Shown here: positions 50,298 through 62,807 of the stretch, piece after piece | Position numbering within the stretch: position 1 is the stretch's first letter | How the letters are laid out: each line of letters opens with the position of its first letter | NCBI RefSeq assembly: GCF_028389875.1 | Contig: NW_026907681.1 | Coordinates: forward strand, 1,302,001-1,366,000 | From: Rhea pennata | Taxonomy: Eukaryota > Chordata > Aves > Rheiformes > Rheidae | Reading direction: 5' to 3' | Length of the DNA stretch: 64,000 nucleotides | Notes under the pieces: generated by a model | Told to the model about the DNA's origin: nothing | Seen by the model: only the letters and a program-made list of their open reading frames with translations | Databases searched by the model: none | Position numbers and translations under genes: made by a program

Positions 50298-53200
50298 ATG
50301 GAGGTGCTGACGTTCCGGCGCTGCAGCCCCGCCGACATCGCTACCTGCCTCCGCGGCCACGTCCGGGCCGGCTCCGAAGCCCGCAGCCTGGCCAAGGGCG
50401 ACCTGTTCCCCAGCCCGAAGGTGCGGCGGGGCGCGGCGGGCGCTGAGGCGACGCGCGGGCTTTGGCCCCCCGCGGCGCGGGCGGGCGGGGGGGGCCGGTG
50501 CCCCGCAGCTGTCAGAGCGCGCGGTGCCGCCGCTCATGTTGCGGAGCGCGGCGGAGCGGTGCCGCGCGGCTCCCTCGCCTCGGGGCGGTAGCGGCGGGGC
50601 TGCTTTTCCAGGCGGCCCGGGAGCCCTGCGCGGTGCGGGTGACACGCTGGTTTGTGTCTTTGCTTTCGCAGCCTGAAGTCTTGCACGTGATTTTCATGAG
50701 AATCCTGCAGAAGGTGTACGGGATCTGCCTGGAGCATTTCTACATGGTTTGCGTGCAATGTGGTGGCTCACGTACAGTGGAACGTGTGGGGCAGATAATA
50801 AATGTTGGCTGTAGAGTTGAAATGTTGAAGCGTTGCTCTCCTTTGCGTGTCGTGAGGTCAGGAGGATGCCGCCAGGAAGGTACGGTTTTCCACGTGCTGA
50901 CAGAGTGAGGAGGAGCTTGGAAATCCTGCCTGTGCTGCAGAAAGCCCGGAGTGTTGGAGGCACTGTGTAGCGTGGGGATTTGCTGTGTGCGTGTCCAGGG
51001 AAGTGGCTGCTGTGTGTGCGTAGGCAGGGATGCGAGTGCAGTATTGCGGCATAGTCCTTGCAGTAGGTCCTTTGCTAGAGACCTCTTTGAAGCAGGAGTA
51101 TGATGTGTGTGCGGACTGTTGCTGTGGCACGGCTGACTGCACCTGAGAATCAAAGAAGATTCTGCCTGTTTTCTGGGAGTTTGGTTCAGGTCAAGGCGCC
51201 TCTCAAAAGAGTGGGGTTTGGGTGTGCTGCATCCGAGTTGCTCTTTTTTCTTAAATAAAAAAATCTTTGTTTTGATGGGTTTGTTCTTTGGGGCTGGTTT
51301 CTTCTAGGGGGTGGGGTGGGGTGAGGGTTCCTCCTCGCTTCCTGCCCTGTCCGGGCCTCTGCCTTTGGCCCCGGTGGGAGGAGGGTGCCAGCTCCGAGGG
51401 GCCGTGGGCGCCGTGGAGAAGGGCAGTGAACGCTGCCTGCGGAGCTCGGCCCGCTGCAGCCGTGCGTTTGCCGCGCAGCGTCCGAGGGCGGCTGTGGCTG
51501 GTGGCCTCGGCAAACGGATGCCGTGCTGAGGTGAGGCCAAGCGCATCTTGTAGCTCCGCCACGCGGGAAGTTATTCCTGGAAGCCCGTGGGAAATGGTAG
51601 TCTCGGGGCATTTGTGGATAGCACGTGCTCGTGGCAGCTCAGCTGTTCGTGCGCTGTCACGTTGATTGTCGTCGTCCTCTTACGGCGCGACCAGCCCAGA
51701 GCGGTGCTCGAGGCAGTCTGCTGGCAGAAGCGAGGGCAGCCTTTGGCGTCCGTTGAGCAGAGCTGTGAGTCAGCTCGCGGGCCAAAACGTAGCAGAGGAA
51801 GAGCTGGGACTCGTGGTGTTGTGGGGGGAGCCGAGCAGCTCCTCTTGCCAAGGGGTTCGTGTTTGTGCGACTCGGGCCTGAGCTCCGCCGCGAGAGGCGG
51901 CCTGCGTGCGGGGCGCCTGACGTGGCCGCAGCGCGCTGTCTCCTTAGGGTCGGCTGCGTTTCCTTGCCCTGAGAGGGAGAGGTTTTTAAGCTGAAATGTG
52001 CAGGCTTAGGGAGCAGTTCTGGCTTCTGGGTGGCACTGTCCGGGGAGCATTTTTCCAGCGGCCTTGTTTTGCAGCCTCTGGACAAATCCTAGGACGTGTC
52101 TCTCCAGGGTGAGTTTCTGTTACTTGGCAGTGACTATGTGGAGGTTTTCTTTCCTTCCTCCCTCCCTCTGTCTTCCTCCCTCCCTCCCTCCCTCCCTTTT
52201 TGTGTGTGTTTCTGGAGGGGAGGGTGTTTCATGCTTGGAATTTACTAGAGAGAAGATGCATGTCCCGCAGATGGAGCCTTAGCAGCTTGTGTTCCCCAGG
52301 GGTGCAAGACCATCAGGTGTGTCTTCAGTCTGTCTGAGTGATGTTCTGTTGTGGAGAAAACCTGCCTGTTTTCCTGGAAGTCTGCTGTGCCTGCGTATTC
52401 ACTCTGCTCTCTTTCCTCTTTAGATGCCCGTCAACATTGACATCCTGTATCCCCAAATATTTGAAGGCTTTCTCCCTGTTTGTAACTTGTTTATTCACAT
52501 GTAAGTACACAAGTTTGTATCTGTTCGGTTGTTACTTCTTCCAAGGCTTCAGTTCAGAGGGAATGGGGGGGGGGGGGGGATGAGGGCGGGTTGTTTTTTA
52601 TTTTTTTTTTTTTTTGAGCACCTGTGAGCTGGTGGTGGCTGCAGCGCTCTCTGTGCTCTCTGGTTTGGAGCAAAATGAAATTTGCAGGCGAGCAAGAGGC
52701 AGCAAGGTTGTAATAGAAAAGAAAAACCTTGGCAGCTGTCTTTTGTCTAAATCGATGCGTTACCTTTACTGTGAGGACTAGGAGGCTGCGTTAGTGACTT
52801 GATTTAGAGGGTGGGGGAGTGAAAGGGCGGGTTGGAGCGCCTGGGGGTACCGCGAATGGCCAGAAGTTCATCATCATACCCAAAAAGGGGTTTGAAGCCC
52901 TTGTTAGGTGAACTTGCCCCCCGAATTCGAGATACCTTTGCTGCAGCGATGGGAGAGTTAAACACTAATCTGTGCAGGCGATCGTACTGTGTTAGTCTCC
53001 TGAGAGGACTTGTTGTTGTTGCGTGCTTACTGCACCTGGGCTCTGGGGTAAGAGGAGAAAATCTCTTTTGAGTGAGCGTCTATAGCACAAAAACTGCAAT
53101 GGTCGCTACAGATAGATCTATGTTTTGCTTCCTTGCAGGGAGCGCTTTCTCCCGGTGTGCCGTGTTAATGACTTTGAGATTGCTGATGTTCTAAGTCCAA

Positions 53201-56200
53201 GTAAGCAAGTGCTTGTGATGCTGTCTGTCCTGTGTGGGAGTGTAGGGGGATTGGGGTGGTGGCACTTGACAGGCAGGCTGCTTTCCTGCCCGCTTGGCAC
53301 TCGACTGCTAGTAGTTTGTCCATCAAGCTGTGGCACTCTTGAAACGGTGTGGGAATACGTGGCCGTGGAAAGTAGCCTGAACTCTGGAGTTCTCTCTGGA
53401 TTCCTTAGGCAAATACCTCCGCAGGGAGCGGTTAGATGGTGAAAGCTGCTCTTCCGTCTCCGCGGTTCCCAGCTGCGGCGATTCTGCTGCGCCGCACAGC
53501 TTAGGACAGGCTGTTGTGAAGAACGCTTTCACTTCTGGGTCTGTCTTAGCTTGTGAGAGTGTTGCCCGTTACTGATGTTCCTGCTGGGGGGGCAGAGGAA
53601 GACAAGCCCTGTTTCTGCGATCCCTTGCCTCCTCTGTGAACTATGCTTGGCCCACCTTTTCCTAAGTGATTGCAATATGCATGGAGACCAAAACAGTGGT
53701 GACTTGCAATTCTAATTTCAGAAGCAAAGAGGACAGCTCGCTTCTTGAGTGGCATTCTCAACTTTATACATTTCCGAGAATCACGCCGTGGAGTCTACTT
53801 GGATTTACAGGCGAACTATGTAAGATTCGGGGCTGTGTTACTCCTGATGCTTGCTAAAACATAAGGAATGTTAACCTCAGTTTGAGAACATAGAGGTTGT
53901 ACTTCTTAATTGCATGTTTTAGAAACACGCTGGGGTTTTCCTGTGGGTTTAGAGATGGTGTGTTTCAAGTGAAATACGTGATTAGCAGAGCTCAGAGAGA
54001 ACCCAAAATGTAAACGGTGTTCCCCTAGAATAAAAACATCTCCACGTAATTAACTTGCAGAAATGAGCTGTGGAGAAACTGCAACAGCTGGAGACAGCAA
54101 ATCAAGAGGCAGCAGTGAAGCTGGAGAAGCTGAAGTGAGTATAAGGAGTAGGAGCTGAGTTGCACTAACCTTCTTGGCTAGCTCTCCTGTTCCCAGTGCA
54201 TGTGTGGGGTGTGCAACTGCGAACTTACTAGTTGAGCTTTGTGGTTTGATAGAGCAGACCGAGAACAACAGGCTTCTCTGCACCTGGTGTAGATAGTGGA
54301 CAGCCCAACCGGTGCTCAGAAGTTTGGCCCCTCTACCTCCCTTCTGCTTGTCTGTGACAGCCGAGGTGGTAGTTCCTCTTGGACTAGTACTTGCTTTGAG
54401 TAATGGGTGTGGGCTTTGGTGTGTGTGTGACTAGCTTGCTGTGAAGGGCAGACGGTGTAGAGGCAGTAAGCTGAGACAGTAGTTAGCTTTGTTTCTCGAC
54501 AGTGAAACATATCTTGCTTTCCTAGGAGAGTTTTCTTTCAAACTGTCCACCTTCTCTCCCTTACCCCATCACACGTTCTCAGCATGTGCACCTCCATGCT
54601 TTGTAGCTTGGTTCTCAAAGCGAAGTAATATTTTTGAGCTTTCCTCCAAGCCTGTTTAGCTTAGTCTGGGCAGACTCAGCTTCTCCACTGGCACTTGACT
54701 TTGCTGTTTAGCCTCTTTGGGAAGCAAGCCCGGAAGCATAAAGCAGTTTCTGTTGGGTTGTGCCCTGTTAGAGGAGGGGCTTGTCTGGTGAGAGGCCAGA
54801 AGAGCTGTTGTGAGCAAAGAATAAGACTTTGGGAGTGCCTGGTTGCTGTGAGAGGAAAACTGTATTTTGTAGCTCAGGGACTGTGATGGATCTTTAATTT
54901 GAAACCATCATTTTGATCGTCTAAGCTCTTAAGGATGAATTTTTTCTGGAGTGGTTGTTCTAGCCTCACTAATCTATCGATTTCACTAATAATGCTGAAA
55001 CTGTCAATATCTCAGTGTGTGGTTGTGTTATTTATTTATTTACGTTTGCTTAGCACTGTTCCTGTAGAAGAGGAAGCAGAGTTCAGGCAGCTGTCTGATG
55101 ACATTCAGGAATTGCAGCAACTGCTAAACCACGACTATCGTCGGAAAACGGTATGATCTCTTTACCCCTTTCTCTGGAATGCTGCTGTAGCTTCTGATCA
55201 CAGGTGTTCCTTATTTTTGTGTTGGTTTTGTTTGTTTTGTCCCCTTCCCCTACTTTTGTGAAGGATAAAGAGGACTTTTCTGATTTAAAACAAAAAAGGT
55301 ATTACAACACCACATTCTTTTTAATCCCTCCCCTTACCTCTTTGTTTACCCATAAGTGATGTGAAACATGCTTGGAATCAGAGCTAGGGTCTTTTCTTTT
55401 GAAATACATTGTTGTGGTGAATGGAGAGGCACCTCTTTTCTTGTTAAAAGGAACAGAATATGAAGGGTTTACTCAGAACTGAGGGTGAACTATGTTGGGA
55501 AATAGACTGAGGCCTAAGAAGGGTTACCCAAGGAAAGGCTCTTAAAAAAAAAAAAAAAAAAAAAAAAAGAAAAAAAAGCCAGGGTGGTGTTGGTAGGGAA
55601 GAGTGCTACTTTCCAGCAAGGGCAGCTTTCTTCTAGGTCTCGCAGGTAACCTCTTCTGTCACTTCAGAGAAATAAAAATCTGGTTAGTATTTTTTTTTTT
55701 TTTTTTTTGGAGGTGCTACTGTAAGCCGTCTGTCTGCTTTTAATATTAACCATGTTTCACCTTCTTATTACTGGAGAGCTGGTGTATTAATGTAGGCCTT
55801 CTCAAAGTAAAAACATGACCTCTGGCAAGGAAGATTGGGTGTGTAACAAACCACAAGGGCTGATGAGAACAGAGGAAGTAAAATGGCACCAGTATTTGCT
55901 GGTTGGGATGGAGCTGGGATGGCAAGTGAGACATGCAAGCATGCCGAAAAGGCTTTGGCGTGGTAGTACAGAGAAGGGTGCTGATAGCACTGCGTAGTAC
56001 AGAGGTAGCTGTTTTGGCTCTTGGGAGCTATGGGCTGTGTTCTTGTTTTCTGCGCTGTCTGCCCACTCTGATGGAGAGAACCTTCCGAAGTTAGTGCCAT
56101 CTGTCACCCCTACTCCAAGTCACCTACGGCTGCCTGCCTCCTCGATGCTCCCAGTGGCTTTTCAACAATGTTTTCCTTCCCTATATTTTAAGTTTCTACA

Positions 56201-56525
56201 GACTGCTATTTTATCTGCTAGTTGTGGCATTCCAAAGAAACTATCAGTGAGATTTAAATAGCAGTGAGGTGTACGACCTTAACTGTGGCTTGCATCTGGG
56301 AGGTTAGCTTAGTATAAGGTAGCTCTTCCCCTGAAAGAGTCTTAACCCACACTAGGGCAATTGTCTGTTCTGTTGACAGGTCTAAGCTGGAAGAGTAAAG
56401 GAGGTAGCAGTTGAAAAGATGTTCCTGTTGTAAGTTTGTTGCTTTGTTTCTTTTTTTGTTAGACAGCTTTGCAAGAAGTGATCTCACAAAAAAAGTCAGA
56501 TATTGCAGAGAGGACCCGAAAATTG
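50298..56525 (+). pseudogene. NUF2: NUF2 5' half (copy 2), ATG present, internal stop
   Basis: Exons: 50298-50420, 50672-50746, 52424-52500, 53139-53200, 53722-53819, 54061-54134, 55054-55150 and 56463-56525. The ATG at 50298 has a good context (GCCGCCATGG) and opens MEVLTFRRCSPADIATCLRG, matching the human start METLSF. The calponin-homology head of the NDC80-complex subunit is complete, but exon 6 begins AAA TGA, the same stop as in copy 1. Translation would end near residue 125. The 3' exons for the rest of the coiled coil are missing. A truncated head-only peptide is conceivable, but kinetochore function would need the coiled coil that pairs with NDC80. Confidence 0.85.
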
Positions 56526-58481
56526 GTGAGTGTACCTTGATATAGGCTATAGTTTAAATTCCAGTTCAGCTAATTGATCATCTTTCTGCCTTTAAGATCA
56601 GGTTAGTCTTGGAGCTCGGTAACGTGATCGTTCAGGAGATGATTTTTAGCTTTTTAAAAACTGTTTCAGCTTTGCTTTTCCCACAGAAACTTTACTGCAA
56701 CTAACTGGTGATTTTTTTTTTTTTTTTAGCCTTTACAGACTTCTCTGGTATACGCGTGCACAAACACACGTCTGTCGCCCGTTAGACTGCGCCTCTGCGT
56801 CCACTCTTGCCTATTTGGGGCCTATGGATTAGAGGCAAGATCACTTCTTGGTAATTTCACTTTTGATTCACACTCCACAGACAGGTCACACTGTAATGGT
56901 TATAAGATAGCCTGTTTAGCATGCTTAATGGAATTTTATCATGCTTTTCCCTTTTATTTCACCAGATCCAGCTGGTGTCGGATGAAGAAGCCAGCGTCTG
57001 GCACGTGGAGTTGCTGTGTGTTTTCATGCAAGCAGATACCTCCCTAGGCAAATGGCAGTGTTAGGCAAATGACAGGATTTTATTTGCACCTCCCTTTATT
57101 CTGGTCTGTATATACACTTTGGTATCAAAACACAAGTCATTTCCAAGAATACTTTGATAATGTGTAGGCAATACGTTTTATGTTAAAAGATTCCAGCTTC
57201 AGCGATATATGATACAAACCTTAAAATTCAGGAGGATTTTCTAGGTCTGTAAGGGGACAAACATGCAAAATGTTCCTAAACCAGTGGCGGTGTAGTGGGG
57301 TCCCACTGCAGGAGGACAGATGGCATCTTTTCACCGTTGCTGGTGTAAGAAAGGAAGAAAACAGGACCCGGTGGGATCCCAGGTTCCTGAAAGCCCTAAA
57401 TGAGCAAAACGCTTCAGCCCGTGCTAATCCAGCGTGATTGAGGCCCGCTCCGCGCAGTCCTTAGGGTCGGGACCAAACCTACCTGCTGATGCCAGTTGTG
57501 GCGCATGAAGGATCTGGGTGCTCGTCTGCGCAGGGCAGGTGTTGGCATTGCCCCTCGCTGGCCTGCAAGGGGCTCGTGGGGCGCTCAGGAGAATCCGAGA
57601 AGTACCTGCTACAGGAATTAGACGCCTCTGGAATTTTAGCGACTGGTCAAAATCCTCATTTAGGCAATTAAATCGATTTTTGGATCCAACCGAGGGGCGT
57701 CTTTTTTTTCAACAGTTACAAAAATGCCAGATTATTTTTCCCCCAAAGTGTCAGTCTCTGCATTTAACTGCGACATGTGGATGCTTCTTCTTTATAGTTT
57801 CTCTGGGGAGAAAATTTGTTTCTTTCTTATTGAGCTGCCCAGGTTTAAGGGTGGGGGGGGGCACATGCAAGCTTTTCAGAAACTCAAAGCTTAAACTTGA
57901 ACTCTTGTGCTTGCATTAAGGCTTGGAAACAGGTGACCTGGTTTCCAGCAGCCTTTGGCCCCCACTACTGCTCACCAACTGGAGCCCTGGGCTTCTGGTG
58001 ACAGGAGCACCCTGCTTTAGAGCCTAGATGTAAATATAAGATCCTGACTTGACAACCCTGTTATTAATCTCTTTGCTCATATACCTGCCTTTGCACAGCA
58101 GAAGATTCTCAGATTCTTTGGGGCACCAGTGAGCTCTCGGGGCTGGTCCCAGCAAGCTCTGCTGGGTTTTGTGGCCCAAAGACCTTGGTAAAGGTAAACT
58201 CCCTGGCTACAGCACAGTTCTGGGGCCTTTCCTGTGCATGCGACATAATTGCTCAAGCCTGTTTGTGGGACGTGGTAGGCCCCATGCTGATCCTGCTTTT
58301 CAGCGGGTGTCATGTGGTACAGGAGGAGTGCTAATGCTCCTGGTTGGCAGATAGGCACTGTCCACAGTTCTAGTGGCCACTCGCTATTTTGCCAATGATG
58401 TCCTGCGCCCCGGTGGAAGAATAAATGTGGAGGCAGCAGAGTGAGCAAAACTGTAACACAGGGACTTTGTTCTCCTGTAGT
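56526..58481. other. Sequence between NUF2 and LRRC52, no gene seen (copy 2)
   Basis: Counterpart of 27235-29200. No NUF2 3' exons are recognisable. Confidence 0.5.
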
Positions 58482-58487
58482 TTTATT
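58482..58487 (-). terminator. LRRC52 poly(A) signal, copy 2
   Basis: AATAAA on the - strand, about 110 bases after the stop codon, as in copy 1. Confidence 0.6.
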
Positions 58488-58599
58488 TTGGTTCACAAAA
58501 ATCACTTCTGGAGTGGGACGCTCAATTTGCAAAATTGGACAGGAAGGACCTGGTTTCAGGTCTCGGGACAGGCATTCAGAAGCTTCTCTAGGGCCCGTT

Positions 58600-61500
58600 C
58601 TAAGTGGTTGTGTCTTCCTCTTCATCCTCCTCCCCTTTTGCAGTGTGGAGTTCGTCTATCACTGCACAGATGCCAGCCAGCCAGGCTGCCACAGTGCCAG
58701 CTGAGAATATACAGAAGCCAACGAGACACAGAAAGATGTAGTCCTGCTTGTGCAGTTGGATCAGGCAGTCCAGCTGGAGCTGTGCCTCCACTGCGGGCAT
58801 TTTCAAGCCGCGTAGACCTTCTGGCATGTAGCAGGTGATGTTCTCGGCACCTGCAGAGGGAAAAGCAGATGCAAGACTAACTTGTCCGTGCCCTGAGCAA
58901 TAGTGGGTAGGAGTCCTGCTAGAAAAGCAGTGGAGGAGTTTTGTAAAGCCTTTGAAAAATGTCTCCGCACTTCACACTCCTTTCCCTGAAGAGCCTGGGT
59001 GAAAATACGTAGTCCGTCCCTTGCCAAACCAGGTAGCCAGAATGATCAGAACGATTTCTGTGTTTTTGTCGCGATAGGAAAATACTGCCGGTTGGATTAT
59101 ACCGCAGTGGCAAGCTGCTGTACCTGCGCTGTTGAGTTCTGCTAACTGAGCACCTTCATTTTAATATAAAAGCTCTTGTGATTTTTTTGAAAAAACCTTA
59201 AACATCTTCTGACATGCCATAGGCTAAGCTGAAAGAGGTTGTTTTATGCTGGCATAGTGAGGTCTGCATCCACAGAGTCAAGCTGTGAAACTTGGGTTGT
59301 TTGCAGTTAGGGGTCACCGAGCTTGTTGTGTGAAAGAAAAAGAGGAAAGTCCTCAGTAATTCAGTTCCGCCGAAATAATGACTGTGCTCTGCCGTATTGT
59401 AGTCTAGGCTGTAAGAAAACAGATGCTGGCTTTTCCCTCTGGAGCTAGTGAAGGCTGGGCGTAATAGGAAGCAATGTCTCTTCCTGGTGTTTGTAGAAGG
59501 CCAGTGTGGCCTCCAGCACAGCCGCCTCCTTCCCCTGGGGGTTTTGAAATCAGTGCGACAGACTCGGTTACTGCGACAGAACCGTGTCGGTCGCTGCTGG
59601 AAGTGCTGGATGGGTGGTCCTTAGGGAAAGGGAGCAGGGGAGAAGGATGAGCAACAACTTATACTGTATTATGTTATGTTGTATTTTGTTATACCTTGAC
59701 GAGTGGATACAGCTGCAGAGACTGTTGGTGCTGTTATCGCTCGCTGTCAGGAGCATAACTGCGGGGCTCGTTCACCCTTACCCCAAGCCGTCGAGCTGTG
59801 GGAACTTCCCGCCTGCGCCTCGACCGTGCGCAGCTCCAGCTGAGCGTAAAACACTGGCACAAAGTGGTCTGTGAAGCTGCAGTGGCTCTCTAAAGGCCGG
59901 GACAGGGATCTGCTTGCAGCAGATTTCAGTGCTCTGCGTTGCCCCTCAGTTCCGTCTGTCCCACCGTCCCTCTGCTAGAGCTGTCAGCTCCTGGGACAAC
60001 CCTCGTTTTAGGGCCGCCTAGGCCTGACAAACAGGGAGTTGCTTTTCCCTGCCTGGATGCAGATAGGCGCACGTGATCCGGGGTTCTCAGCATGGATACA
60101 CTTACCTGCAGCATTAAAGTTTACCCAGTTCTCACACCAGTTCCAGGAAATACAACACCTCATGCTGACTCACCCGCAGCACCTGGCTGGGACATAGCAG
60201 CAAAGTCTGACAGAGGAGGAAACTGGAGCTGCCTCCGCTGGCTGCTGCTGAGTCTTTCTGCTCTTTCTCCCCTGCCCTGACACGTGGAAGCAGGGAGACG
60301 GGTTGTTTCTTCCCAGCCCTGGCGCAGTCTATTCCATCTCCTCCCAGCCTCATCAGAAAGGTTTCAGTAGGTGCCTTGGTCTCTTTCCCATCCTTCCCGG
60401 GATTGTGCAGGGACCCACATGAATACGTCCAGTCCTTGCTGCCACTTGCTTTTCTGCTCGTAGCCTTCCAAACTGCCTGCAGTGAGCTTTACTCTCCTGT
60501 TCAGGGCTTCCACGTGTTATCTCCAAACTACCTGGCGGCTGCTAGGGGTAGGACTTCGCTACACTGTTCCATAACTGTCTGTAACCTGTATGAGGACAAT
60601 AAGTACCTTTACAGGCATTTACTACGCCTATTAAGATACTCAGACATCCCTAATTCTGTTCTGTCCTAACACCAGCTTCCCTTGCCCTTCCTTATGGTTC
60701 TTTTCTGCCTTTTTCTTACTTGATGGACAGGTTTTCTCAAATTTCTTTTTTTTCCCCCCAGCTCTCCTTCATTATTTTATTGTGAATTACTGAGGATCAA
60801 GCTTTTTTCATTGGTGCAGTGATGTGTTCCTTTTCAATTTGGAAAATCAAATACAAATTTCATAGCTGCATAACAATTTTTTACCCTCGGCACTAGTGTT
60901 TCTCTGGAAAAGGGAACCAGTGATTACTTTGCCTCATGAATATTCAATATCTGTGGTCCAGCTGTAGACTCTCTCAATAAGATGGAAAAGAGCTGGATTT
61001 TGGTGAGCCAGATGGCGTAAGGAAAGAAGGCTCCTGCCGTCAATAAACTGCTCTTACTCGGGAGTAAGTGCCTTTCTGCTGCAGAAGTCAGAGGAACTCA
61101 AGCGGACGCTCATCTGCAATGCATGTACATTGATTATTTTGGATAACTTAAAACAAAAGCGAGCCAATTTGCTCTGGGATGCTGGCGGAAGAGTGGGAAC
61201 ATATGAAGCCCGTCAGTCATCAGGATACAGAGACACTTTTCTGACCACAGTCTTAACTTGCATTCTGTTTCACCCTGTCAATCGCATTTCACCGGTACCC
61301 AAACCAGAACCCCCCATGGGAACAGCAAAAGTCTTTTGCCGAGTTCAGAGCATTTGGATCACGGCTTGATCCTGAGAACCTGTCAAATGTACCTGCTTTG
61401 CCAGCTAGAAGCACTGTGATAGCTGGAGGTTATAGGAACTGTCGTTTCGATCTGCTTTAGCACAACAGCTGCCATATTTTTTACGGAAAAAGGCATTGCA

Positions 61501-62807
61501 GGAGGCGTTTGAGGTGAAGGGGACACTGGCAGAACGGTGGGCAGCTCAGGGCTGGAGAGGCTGAGCAGAGCAGGACAGAACAGAGGCAGGAGCAGAGTAC
61601 TTCACGCATCTCCACGGAGAGAGGGGTTTTTAACGGACTGTTATGGACGCAGCGATACTGCAGCAGCAACAAAAAGATACAGTCTATCGAGCAGCTGAAG
61701 AAAAGGCAGGAAAATCAGAGCAGTAGCCTTCTCTGCAGCTCTCCCCAGAGCCTCCTCGGGCTCCTCACTCTTGGCACTGCAGCTGTAAGGTGCTTGTGAC
61801 TCGCAGTGACAAAAATGATAACAAGCTCACAGTGATACCGCCTGCAGCTGGGGCAGGCACTTTATAGAAGTAGCAATAGCCTAGCTACTGGTTACGCTTC
61901 CCGATGCTTCCCTCTCTGTCCTGAGGGTGTGAGCAAGTGTGATTCTCTGTGGGACGGAGTGCACGGAGCTGCTCTGATCCGTGTTCAGTGGTAAAACTAG
62001 AAGATTGGACTTGCAGTTGACATGCAGTGGCACAGCCCCATGAGCTAAAAGGAGCTTGTGCTGTCTGACCTCTCCAGTCCTTAATGTGCCAAACTTTTGG
62101 GGCAGAGACCAGAATACCCTCTCTCTTCCGCCCAGATCTGCAGGCGCAGGGAGGAGAGGGGTCCTGCTTACACAGCCCTCACCTGGAAAATGAACGTTGC
62201 TCTTTGTCATCCACGCAGTGAAGTCCAAGAAGGAGCAGTTGCAGTGCCAAAGGTTGTCACTGAGCCACAGAACCCTCAGCTTGGGCAGGTCACGAACAGT
62301 GCTGGTGTCCAGGAATAGTAAGCCAGTCTGGCTCACGTCCAGATACCTCAGCCAGGTGTTGTTGGCAAAGGCATCCTTCTCAATCTCCACAAGGTTGGGG
62401 TTGTCTGACATCTTCAGCACTATCAGGCTGATGAGCTGTGAGAAGGTGCTGAAGGTGACCTGTGTGAGGTTATTGAAGCTGAGGTCCAGGTAGACGAGCT
62501 TGGCCCCACCAACGAAAGCGAAATCCAGACCATCCCCCAAGAGGTTCTCCCGGCAGTCCAGATAGACCAGGTCAGCGAGGAAGCTCAGTTCCACTGCAGG
62601 CAGGTATGAGATCTTGCTTGCTGCCAGAATCAGCTGCCTGGTATCCAGTGGGATGGTCACAGGGAGCTCTTGCAACTGTTGCCCTGTGCAGTTCACTTCC
62701 AGGTACTGACAGCTGCACCTGCTTGGGCAGTTGATAGTTTCTGATGCCAGCCCCAGCCCCAAAAGAAACATGAGGCTCAGGGGCTGGTGTCCACCTGGAA
62801 GAGACAT
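58600..62807 (-). CDS. LRRC52: LRRC52, leucine-rich repeat channel subunit (copy 2)
   Basis: Exons 62183-62807 and 58600-58850 join in frame to 291 residues with the same parts as copy 1: signal peptide, LRR cap, LRRs, C-terminal cap, membrane helix and acidic tail. Key stretches are LVYLDLSFNNLTQVTFSTF, LWHCNCSFLDF and GFCIFSAGTVAAWLAGICAV. The frame is open and the splice sites are canonical. Where the copies differ in exon 1 (residue changes A/T, V/T, Y/C, I/V and K/N), the Tyr in the third LRR matches the human protein, which suggests this copy is closer to the ancestor. LRRC52 shifts voltage gating of Slo channels at the plasma membrane. With ADCY10 in the same unit, a role in sperm physiology is plausible but inferred. 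Confidence 0.92.
59908..60428. other. 521-base segment present only in copy 2
   Basis: The flanks (GACAGGG on the left, CCAGTCC on the right) are contiguous in copy 1 at 30626/30627. No terminal repeats, target-site duplication or coding potential are evident. It may be a deletion in copy 1 or an insertion in copy 2. Confidence 0.8.
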
